NCBI GenBank assembly: GCA_947243795.1
Contig: OX365932.1
Coordinates: forward strand, 248,001 to 312,000
DNA from: Saccharomyces uvarum
Taxonomy: Eukaryota; Ascomycota; Saccharomycetes; Saccharomycetales; Saccharomycetaceae
DNA length: 64,000 nt
Direction of reading: 5' to 3'
Shown: positions 57,177 through 64,000 of the stretch, in pieces
How positions within the stretch are numbered: the first letter of the stretch is position 1
How the letters are laid out: each line of letters begins with the position of its first letter
Notes under the pieces: generated by a model
The model's input: only the letters and a program-made list of their open reading frames with translations
Databases searched by the model: none
What the model was told of the DNA's origin: nothing
Translations under genes and position numbers: made by a program

Positions 57177-59867
57177 TTACTGTAGAGGCTCGTTCAATTT
57201 ATCGTTAATGAACGTCTCCAAAATTTCCAAATCTTTGATTTGCTCATTTAGCGAGCTCAATGATATATTGTCATTGCAACTTTTATCATCAGACTTTGTA
57301 TCTGTTATATCATTAAGACGTAATCTAAAATAAAATAACAAACAGTCATAAATGAAAATGAATTGATTAATGTTTTGGACCATAGATATTCTTTGCTTTC
57401 TGAAAATATTAATTGTCCATGAAATTGGATCAAACAATTTTGCTGGACATTTCAATTTAATGAACTCCTTTTGTAGAACTTCAAACATTTCGAAATTGGA
57501 GAGAATGGAATCCACTGTACACAAAGTACCGGTTCTTCCACAACCTGCGGAACAATGCACCAAGATCGTAGGAACTTGATCGTCTTGATAATATTTTCTG
57601 GCGAATAATGTACCTATTATGTGATTCTTTAAATTGATTGCTTGCACGATGGAGGTTGGATTGAGCAAAGTGCCTAGGTCGGGCCAATTTTTTACCTGGA
57701 TCTGTAGCACCTCATAAGGTTTTTCTTGATCATGGTAAATTAATTGGATCTTTCTGATAAATATTGCGTCTTCATCGCTATCGTCATCATCATCACCATT
57801 AGCATTGGCTGAAAAGAAATCGCCATCTTTCATAGTAGTAGTGGTCGTCCTTGAATTGTTGCTATTGGGCATTCTTAATATCGTTTTTTCTAGCAATTTG
57901 ACCTGGATCCCGTTATAGTTACCTTCTCGCCAGTAACGGTAACATTTTTCAATACCATTTTCGAAATCGTTCGTTAAGGAAAGAACCAATGGAACTCCAT
58001 TGTTCAGTATGCATGTATAGAAATCGTGTACAGTAGACGGCATGGGCGCCTGTGTTGCAATATAACGAACTCTTCTTGTTGTGGTAGTTGCTGTTGGGAA
58101 TGGCAAATTTTGCTCAATGGATAATCTTGGCAGAGATAAATAATTCGCGTTAATGTAATTGTCCAGGATACCACCATCAGATGTGGAATGCGAGTGTTTA
58201 GTGTTTTTTGATGATTGTGAACCTTTCTTTAGGATTACCCTTGAATGTTCGTAGGGGAAAATGTCCTTGTACCTGTTCTTGGCGCCTAGTTCGACACCCG
58301 ATGAAATTATAACGTCATCGGATTCCGAGTCCGAGTCTGATTCAAGACTCAACATGGATTTATATTTACTGTATTGAGTGAATATTGGTTGAGAGTGCGA
58401 TCTTTTTTGTATTTTGCCCACATCAGGGAATTTTGGAGGCATGATAATAGAAGAAGACGTGGAGGTCGGTTTCTCGAGGTATGATTCAGCCTCATCAATT
58501 ACAAACGAGCTTTCCTTTTTTTTAAAGGATAGAGAGTGGTTCAAACGTCTTTTCTCTAAGAAATCCAATTTCTGGAATTGGGAAACAAGTTCGATTTTGG
58601 AGATTGTCATCAGGTGTTGGAACCATTCAGGTACTATAGAATCAATATCTTCTTGCCTATACGCTTTGTGCATATTTTCGTATTTAATCTGGAAGCCTAG
58701 TTTGTCTTTATTAGTATCCATGGTACGGGAAGTTTGTTTCTTTGGAAATTGAAAGTTTTGTAGGGAATCCTTTGCGGAATCGTTACTACACCATCTTTCA
58801 TGTTCTTCTTTGATGTTGACTGCACTCAAGTATGTTTCCAAATCCATTATTTCTTCGTTTTGAGAGAATTTGAACATCTGATTGATATTCGTTTGAGGTG
58901 CCGGTAGTTGGAATTTGAATAGGGCGGATATGGGGGAAGATGAAGATATGGGGGATTCTGCAAGAATATTACGTGGGGTGGGAGAATTGGAAAGACTCGA
59001 GTGGTCCGATCTATTATCATCGGGGACGTTCAACCTAAGGTTCATTTGCGGAGACGATAATGGAGTGGTTGCCGTTATGTGCGGGGCTGTGCTGTGTAAT
59101 TTACTGTTAAGGTTAATCTTGGGACTTTTAGGTTCGATGGAAGCCATGCAATTTGTGATACTGATATTTGTTTTGATATGGTCTGGAAATATCATTTTGA
59201 ATTGAGAGAAGCCACACATCAGTACAGATACTGTCTTTTTGGCTTCAGTGTCGAATTCTACTAGCTTGGAAGCAATGCCAAAGCAAGGCAAAGAGACGGA
59301 GCTTTCTGTTTGGTTTGCAGTGTTGTCATAAATGATAATGCGAAGGTTGTCCACAGAGAGTTTGCCTCTCAACATAGTTTGCTCATTGGGAGTTAAATTG
59401 TCCAAGAGTTTGGAAAAGGTAAAATTCTTTCTTCTTAGAAGCATGGAAGGTAGGCAAACATGAATGGAGTCTATAATGATGGATTTGGCGTGTTCAGTAA
59501 ACGGTCTCACGTCCAGTAAAAGCACCTTTTCCCGCGGTAAAGTGTCAATAAGCTTGCCCAGTTCCACAGCAGTTATTAGCGAGCAACCTTGTGGTTTACC
59601 GTACCGCTGCTCTTTGGGCTTGAAACTTGGGAGTACGGGAGCGGTCGCCCTCTTCAAAAGCACAGGAGAAGACGCCTTATAGCTCACCAAAGGACTGCTA
59701 GCCTTGGGACTATGATATATGTTACTGTTCATACTGTTGTGGTGACTGTTATAGGGAGGTTGTTTCGGGAATGCATTTGAGTCTGATCCTATTAGAGTAC
59801 TAGTATCGGATATTACTGAAGTACGATCGGTGGGAAGGGCATTTGAGCAAGGCAGACTGTCCCTCAT
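57177..59867 (-). CDS. PTP3: Ptp3, protein tyrosine phosphatase
   Basis: 896 aa from the ATG at 59867; further upstream the frame has no ATG. Ptp3 dephosphorylates the MAP kinases Fus3 (cytoplasm) and Hog1. A rhodanese/Cdc25-like (CH2) domain that docks MAP kinase lies at about residues 90-230 (LLLDVRPFTEHAKS, NLRIIIYD). A long Ser/Pro-rich linker follows. The PTP domain (about 530-870) has NYINANYLSLPR, YIATQAPMPSTVHDF and the P-loop HCSAGCGRTG with catalytic C772. An acidic Asp-rich insert around 700 is shorter than the Asn/Asp run I recall in S. cerevisiae, which explains the reduced length. Confidence 0.95.
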   Translation of the reverse strand: MRDSLPCSNALPTDRTSVISDTSTLIGSDSNAFPKQPPYNSHHNSMNSNIYHSPKASSPLVSYKASSPVLLKRATAPVLPSFKPKEQRYGKPQGCSLITAVELGKLIDTLPREKVLLLDVRPFTEHAKSIIIDSIHVCLPSMLLRRKNFTFSKLLDNLTPNEQTMLRGKLSVDNLRIIIYDNTANQTESSVSLPCFGIASKLVEFDTEAKKTVSVLMCGFSQFKMIFPDHIKTNISITNCMASIEPKSPKINLNSKLHSTAPHITATTPLSSPQMNLRLNVPDDNRSDHSSLSNSPTPRNILAESPISSSSPISALFKFQLPAPQTNINQMFKFSQNEEIMDLETYLSAVNIKEEHERWCSNDSAKDSLQNFQFPKKQTSRTMDTNKDKLGFQIKYENMHKAYRQEDIDSIVPEWFQHLMTISKIELVSQFQKLDFLEKRRLNHSLSFKKKESSFVIDEAESYLEKPTSTSSSIIMPPKFPDVGKIQKRSHSQPIFTQYSKYKSMLSLESDSDSESDDVIISSGVELGAKNRYKDIFPYEHSRVILKKGSQSSKNTKHSHSTSDGGILDNYINANYLSLPRLSIEQNLPFPTATTTTRRVRYIATQAPMPSTVHDFYTCILNNGVPLVLSLTNDFENGIEKCYRYWREGNYNGIQVKLLEKTILRMPNSNNSRTTTTTMKDGDFFSANANGDDDDDSDEDAIFIRKIQLIYHDQEKPYEVLQIQVKNWPDLGTLLNPTSIVQAINLKNHIIGTLFARKYYQDDQVPTILVHCSAGCGRTGTLCTVDSILSNFEMFEVLQKEFIKLKCPAKLFDPISWTINIFRKQRISMVQNINQFIFIYDCLLFYFRLRLNDITDTKSDDKSCNDNISLSSLNEQIKDLEILETFINDKLNEPLQ

Positions 59868-60615
59868 GATATAGACGATAAGCTGGTCTGTGTTTTCCGA
59901 TAGAAGAGGTAAATGTAACAATCACTTTCAGTGGCCTTTTCAGCAATACGAGCAACTACGTTATTATAACACCGATGGTATCGCGGTGTTCAAGTTTGTG
60001 GTTTGTGTATACAGTTGCTATGTGTGTGTGCTTGGCTTGGCCTTACAGTGCAGAGTTTTAAGAGAGAAGACTCAAGAGTTGAAAAACTATATTGTAACAC
60101 CCGCCAGCGCAAATGGCGAGGTGCAGATTGGATAGAGCGCATCGAATCTTGTCCATCTGCATCCATCCGCGCCAGGTGCGCAAACAGCTGAGTCTAGCTG
60201 GCACCACATTCCCGCTGCGCTGTGGTCTCAGATGACGTCTGCTGAAAAATATTTTTTTTTCACCAAGACTTTTTTTTCGTTCAGGGCCAGCGGGCCCAAT
60301 AATCACAGGCTTGCTGCGATGTTATTATTGTTACACGCAAACTCTTGCACGAGGCGGAAGTCGATGTCGTGGGATGAGGGAGGGGCGTGGCAGGACGGTA
60401 ATATACGCACGTTAGCAAGCACGTGATAGTGGCGGCACGCAACTGGAGCTGCTCTGCGGTGAGTGCGACTCCAGATGTATCAGATTGGGTCGGTTGGCGG
60501 TGGCGGTGGCAGTGGCGGGTTTAGTGAGCGAACAAGGTTTTGACTACTCTTGCTGGTGTGGGGTGTGATGCGATGACCATCCCAGAAGATAAAAAGGTTT
60601 GGCGAAAAATAGAAG
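59868..60615. other. PTP3 promoter up to tRNA-Ala
   Basis: No supported ORF. In S. cerevisiae a poorly supported ORF (YER076C) is annotated in this interval; I see no comparable long frame here. There are CG-rich patches, a GGTGGCGGTGGCGGTGGC-like run near 60498-60516 and a CACGTG at 60420-60425. Confidence 0.55.
60605..60609 (-). terminator. Pol III terminator of tRNA-Ala
   Basis: T5 on the minus strand, six bases beyond the tRNA 3' end. Confidence 0.75.
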
Positions 60616-60688
60616 TGGACGCAACCGGAATCGAACCGATGACCTCTTCCTTGCAAGGGAAGCGCGCTACCAACTGCGCCATGTGCCC
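60616..60688 (-). tRNA. tA(UGC)E: tRNA-Ala(UGC)
   Basis: 73 nt, no intron. Box A GGCGCAGTTGGTAGCGC, anticodon loop CTTGCAA with anticodon TGC, box B GGTTCGATTCC, discriminator A. The identity pair G3-U70 is present (GGG paired with TCC). One A-C mismatch lies in the acceptor stem, as in the S. cerevisiae gene I recall. Confidence 0.96.
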
Positions 60689-60824
60689 AAATTTCAATGG
60701 GTTCTCTGTACTGGCAACCTATCCAGTTGTGAGGAAGGACCGTAAACGAATTTGCGGCGCTAATTTCCCCAACTTCTTACTTGCAATACTCCAAACGAAA
60801 ACAGAAAAAAGCAAACTTTTAAAC

Positions 60825-60833
60825 TATATACAG
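60825..60833 (-). promoter_or_regulatory. Puf3-type motif in the MRX1 3' UTR
   Basis: Minus-strand CTGTATATA, about 50 bases beyond the MRX1 stop. Confidence 0.45.
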
Positions 60834-60882
60834 ATATCAACGAATAGTAATTAACGTTTTCTATTTTTTTTTATTTACTAAC

Positions 60883-62847
60883 CTAAAATTTCTCGTAGCT
60901 GGTTTCTAATATTAACTCAAGCAAATCTTCTAGTACCCCCTCTTTACTGGCATCAGTATCATCATCACCACCACCGTTCTTTTCTTTCATGTTGCCCTCA
61001 ATATTCGCCAGGTTCTCCAGTAACATTTGCTTTAGTCTCAACAGATGTCTTCTGGCAAGAAACTTGCTCCTTTCCACACCTTTGAGGCCGGCTATCTCCT
61101 CGCTGTCTAGCGTCGGTAGCTTGATTCTCTCGGCTAAAATCTTAACTAAACGAATCCCTTCCAACGCAACGAACCGTTTGTCTTCTACGCTTTCTTTAGC
61201 TCCCGCATCGAAGACGCCGTTTAGCAAAGACTTCACGTATTCGTCTAGTACGTCTTTCAATCTCATCGTATTCACTTTATCATGCATGTTCAGGTTTTTC
61301 AGGACAGGAAACAAGAATTTCCATGAATTGAAGCCATACATCTTTCCGTTTAGTTTCGAAGAGTAGATGGCCTCGGTATCACCAATGAATCCTTGAATCT
61401 TCTGCAGAGTATTTTCAGTTTTGGATTCATCTCTGTTTGTAACAGCTTTGAGACTTTGTCTTTGGAAAGCGTTATACACCAAAATCAACGTTCTCTTTGT
61501 AACGGAAATGTGCGACACCGACGAGTCTATGCGGTTATAGATATCCAAGCACTCCTCGCCACACGTCGTGGGCCTGGCTGTTATAAGCGTTTCCATGTAC
61601 TTGTGATATATGTCCAGATCTAGCATTTTGTTATTCCGTTCTTCTAACGCTTGAAATGTTTCAACGGCAAAACTGTATTTCTTGCTCCTTAGACAATAGT
61701 TCATAAACAATCCCACGGCATGCTTATTGAGAGGAAATGGCTCTTTAATGTTCCAATGGCTCAGTGGAACCAATTCTAGAACTTCATTAGATTGCAAGTG
61801 TTTATTAAAGATAGTCTTATCAAATTGGAAGTATTCACACAAGGCCCGCAGTCCCATCTCTTGACTCTCAGGTTTTGAAAACTTCCGGTCAAGTATCACT
61901 CCGCAATACTCGAACAACAACTTGGAATCAATGCAATAATGAGGTACCTTATTCATCAAGTCATTGAGTACTACCACAAAACGTTCCTCATCTGTAATCC
62001 TAGTACACGATCTAATCATCAAGGTATAAGTGATAGCGTCTTTTTTCAGTCCTGGGAATTTCTTATTAAGAAGCTTGAACACTAAGCCTTCATCGGTACA
62101 ATTTATCAATGCCGCTAAAGCTGTATTATACTCCATTTCGTTAAGTTCATTTTTATCGCTCAAACTATCTATCGTCTTCAAGACAAGTTCCCCAAATTTT
62201 CTGGAGACCAGATTATCTTGCTTCGACAGCCCATTAAAGAGGATTGTGATCGAATGTTCATCAATAGGCACTCCCCATTTTTTTCTCCAATTAAAAATAT
62301 CAACAGCACTCTGTTGAGATTTTAAAACCTCAAAATAATACCTCATAATCAGATTCATCCCAACAACACCCTTTTTCTTGGCCAATCTGGCCAAGAAGAC
62401 AGCCTTTTCTAGTTGTCCTCTTTTCAAAAATTTTTGAACATCATTAGCAATTAGTTTAGCATCTCGTAATTGTTGACCATTGACACCTAGTATGGTATAG
62501 AACAACCTCTTATCCTTGGTTAAAGACAAAAACTTTAGATCTGTTCGACTAGTGGGACCCAGTTTTGTATCTGCCAATGCTTCATTATTTACATTATGAA
62601 ATTTACGAAGAACGTGGAGAGCCTGATCCTTGGGGTAAGCCGTCTTTTGTAATTTCTTTAACTGCCGTCTTTTCTTGGAGTTTACTCTGTCCAAGTCTTT
62701 GGACGTTTTGTTCAGTACAAAATCATTGTATTCCAGTTGATGTAACCTTTCTCTTACTTGACTTTTTCGTAAGTTAGTTATCGAATAGAACGACCTTCTC
62801 AGTAAATCCTCTTTTGGGTAAAACGAAGCTTTTATTCGGAGTAGCAT
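60883..62847 (-). CDS. MRX1: Mrx1, mitochondrial PPR-like MIOREX protein
   Basis: 654 aa. In S. cerevisiae it associates with the mitochondrial ribosome/expressosome (MIOREX); the exact role is unknown. The N-terminus is basic with few acids (MLLRIKASFYPKEDLLRRSFYS), as for import. The body is all helical, with PPR-like pairs, for example NLIMRYYFEVLKSQQSAVDIF, HSITILFNGLSKQD, ITYTLMIRSCTR and DIYHKYMETLI. The C-terminus (about 615-654) is an acidic and Gly-rich stretch. I infer RNA binding from the repeats only. Confidence 0.9.
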   Translation of the reverse strand: MLLRIKASFYPKEDLLRRSFYSITNLRKSQVRERLHQLEYNDFVLNKTSKDLDRVNSKKRRQLKKLQKTAYPKDQALHVLRKFHNVNNEALADTKLGPTSRTDLKFLSLTKDKRLFYTILGVNGQQLRDAKLIANDVQKFLKRGQLEKAVFLARLAKKKGVVGMNLIMRYYFEVLKSQQSAVDIFNWRKKWGVPIDEHSITILFNGLSKQDNLVSRKFGELVLKTIDSLSDKNELNEMEYNTALAALINCTDEGLVFKLLNKKFPGLKKDAITYTLMIRSCTRITDEERFVVVLNDLMNKVPHYCIDSKLLFEYCGVILDRKFSKPESQEMGLRALCEYFQFDKTIFNKHLQSNEVLELVPLSHWNIKEPFPLNKHAVGLFMNYCLRSKKYSFAVETFQALEERNNKMLDLDIYHKYMETLITARPTTCGEECLDIYNRIDSSVSHISVTKRTLILVYNAFQRQSLKAVTNRDESKTENTLQKIQGFIGDTEAIYSSKLNGKMYGFNSWKFLFPVLKNLNMHDKVNTMRLKDVLDEYVKSLLNGVFDAGAKESVEDKRFVALEGIRLVKILAERIKLPTLDSEEIAGLKGVERSKFLARRHLLRLKQMLLENLANIEGNMKEKNGGGDDDTDASKEGVLEDLLELILETSYEKF

Positions 62848-63157
62848 TGTAGTAAATATATGTATACTCTTTAGAAGAAGCGTATTGGTCCTTCAGATTC
62901 TTGTTTTTTGTTTCCTAGTGTATAACACTTTTTGGTAGTTTTTAGATTAGATCTCCTTTCGCGGTAACTAAAAGAAAGATCTAAATAGTGATGAGGAAGA
63001 AAAGAAGAAAAAGAAAAAAGGCATGATAAAAAAATCCTGCCTTTTCTGTATTCTGGTTTCACAATATCGTTGGAATTATTCAGTTATTCTTTTTTAAAAT
63101 ACTTAAATAATAGTCTATGTATCGTATATACAGGTGTATTCATGGTTACAACGACCA
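62848..63157. other. MRX1 promoter and ICP55 3' flank
   Basis: Non-coding and A/T-rich, with a purine run near 63000. It holds a Puf3-type motif for ICP55 (listed). Confidence 0.5.
63125..63133 (-). promoter_or_regulatory. Puf3-type motif in the ICP55 3' UTR
   Basis: Minus-strand CTGTATATA preceded by another C, about 25 bases beyond the ICP55 stop. It fits an mRNA for a mitochondrial peptidase. Confidence 0.5.
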
Positions 63158-64000
63158 TTACAATGGTGCTACTTCATCTTCTTCAAATCTTGTAGAAACG
63201 CCATTTTGCATGACATTTTCTAGGTCATCAATCTCCTTCACTGCTTCGATTGTCAAATTAGTGTAACTATCTTCGCCAATGGCTATGTCATCTTCAATTC
63301 TTATTCCAACGTTTCTAAAATAAGATGGAAATGATTCATCATCAGGGATGTACAAACCCGGTTCAATAGTAATGACTTGACCAGGCTTCAATGATTCGTA
63401 CCTGGAAGCCTTGGGCACATCGTGGACGTCTAGACCTAAATTATGGCCGATGTAGTGGGGATATAATTTTTCGACGTTCCATCCAGTAACTTTATCTATA
63501 CCTAGGTTTTTTAATTCTTGTTTCATCAACTTAATACTCTGCTCATGAATGTCATGGAGAGAATAATTATTGCTAGCTTTACAAAGATTAATGCAACCCC
63601 GTTGAACGTTCAATACGGCTTCATAAAGGTCTCTTTGCGCATCAGTGAACTTCCCATTATTGGGCCACGTTCTTGAAATATCAGCACAATAACCACCCAA
63701 GGAACCAGCCGCGTCAACAAGAACCATTTCATCATCATACATCACGTCATTATTTCTAGTGTAATGGATGCATAGTGAGTTTGAACCTGTCGCAACCACC
63801 GGAATGTAAGCATCTTTATCACAACCACCGGATATAAACTTGTAATGAAGGAAGGAGTCTAAAGTTCTTTCGTTCCTAAATCTCTTGGCAAAGGCTTGAT
63901 TAAACGATCTTCCTGATATTTGGCCTGCTCTTCTCATGATTCTCAATTCTTGAGGGGATTTAATCTTACGGAATTCAGCAATTTTTTTACTAATGGGTTT
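63158..64000 (-). CDS. ICP55: Icp55, mitochondrial aminopeptidase (C-terminal part, cut by window edge)
   Basis: The last 280 residues are visible; the frame stays open to the window end (KPISKKIAEF...), so the start lies outside. It is an M24 (aminopeptidase P-like) metallopeptidase that trims one residue from imported mitochondrial proteins after presequence cleavage, stabilising them under the N-end rule. The pita-bread metal ligands are visible: the two Asp of VDAAGSLGGYCADISRTW, the His of YIGHNLGLDVHD, the Glu of TIEPGLY and the Glu of GIRIEDDIA. The region before residue ~230 cannot be judged. Confidence 0.94.
   Translation of the reverse strand, partial: KPISKKIAEFRKIKSPQELRIMRRAGQISGRSFNQAFAKRFRNERTLDSFLHYKFISGGCDKDAYIPVVATGSNSLCIHYTRNNDVMYDDEMVLVDAAGSLGGYCADISRTWPNNGKFTDAQRDLYEAVLNVQRGCINLCKASNNYSLHDIHEQSIKLMKQELKNLGIDKVTGWNVEKLYPHYIGHNLGLDVHDVPKASRYESLKPGQVITIEPGLYIPDDESFPSYFRNVGIRIEDDIAIGEDSYTNLTIEAVKEIDDLENVMQNGVSTRFEEDEVAPL

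Noticed and set aside
60058-60306. 82-codon minus-strand frame near tRNA-Ala
   Set aside because: Could be taken for a piece of YER076C, but I cannot support homology and it sits in the PTP3 promoter.
60400-60760. Ty LTR fragments next to tRNA-Ala
   Set aside because: No LTR-like termini found; the flanks are ordinary GC-mixed sequence.

Overview
The window is nuclear yeast DNA from the Saccharomyces sensu stricto group. From memory, the gene order is that of the S. cerevisiae chromosome V right arm from TPA1 (YER049W) to ICP55 (YER078C): TPA1, RSM18, JHD1, HOM3, PIC2, a YER053C-A-like ORF, GIP2, HIS1, FCY2, RPL34A, HMF1, PET117, PCL6, FCY21, FCY22, CEM1, GPP2/HOR2, THO1, VHR2, ICL1, tRNA-Ser(UGA), the YER066W/RRT13 locus, RGI1, MOT2, ARG5,6, RNR1, TDA2, VTC1, ALD5, RPS24A, YOS1, PTP3, tRNA-Ala(UGC), MRX1 and ICP55 (cut by the window edge). 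Proteins such as His1, Hom3 and Tpa1 differ from the S. cerevisiae sequences I recall at roughly one residue in ten to twenty. The source is therefore probably a sister species rather than S. cerevisiae; I cannot say which one.

Layout. 1-8.2 kb: hydroxylase/demethylase and amino-acid genes (TPA1, RSM18, JHD1, HOM3) and a mitochondrial carrier (PIC2). 8.2-10.6 kb: a long, mostly non-coding gap with one tiny membrane ORF. 10.6-20.7 kb: GIP2, HIS1, FCY2, intron-bearing RPL34A, HMF1, PET117. 21-27 kb: PCL6, a degenerate tandem repeat, and the FCY21/FCY22 tandem pair. 27-36 kb: CEM1, GPP2, THO1, VHR2, ICL1. 37-39.3 kb: tRNA-Ser, then a CDC4-like locus whose front half is decayed while its WD40 propeller remains one open frame. 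40-50 kb: RGI1, MOT2, ARG5,6, RNR1. 50-64 kb: TDA2, VTC1, ALD5, RPS24A (first exon is only the ATG), YOS1 (two introns), PTP3, tRNA-Ala, MRX1, ICP55.

Regulation readable from the DNA: Gcn4-type sites before HOM3, HIS1 and ARG5,6; four MluI cell-cycle boxes before RNR1; a perfect carbon-source response element before ICL1; a CRE/Sko1-like site beside an AGGGG box before GPP2; four AGGGG boxes before RGI1; a Pho4-type CACGTG before VTC1; Rap1-type sites before both ribosomal-protein genes; Puf3-type motifs in the 3' regions of several genes for mitochondrial proteins.

The most notable items are the CDC4-like locus (propeller kept, F-box half eroded, one phosphodegron-contact arginine replaced by glycine), a GC-rich nested-stem block upstream of RPS24A, the PCL6-FCY21 tandem repeat, and signs of gene conversion among the three FCY genes. 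I found no transposon, LTR, CRISPR array or wholly novel multigene system.
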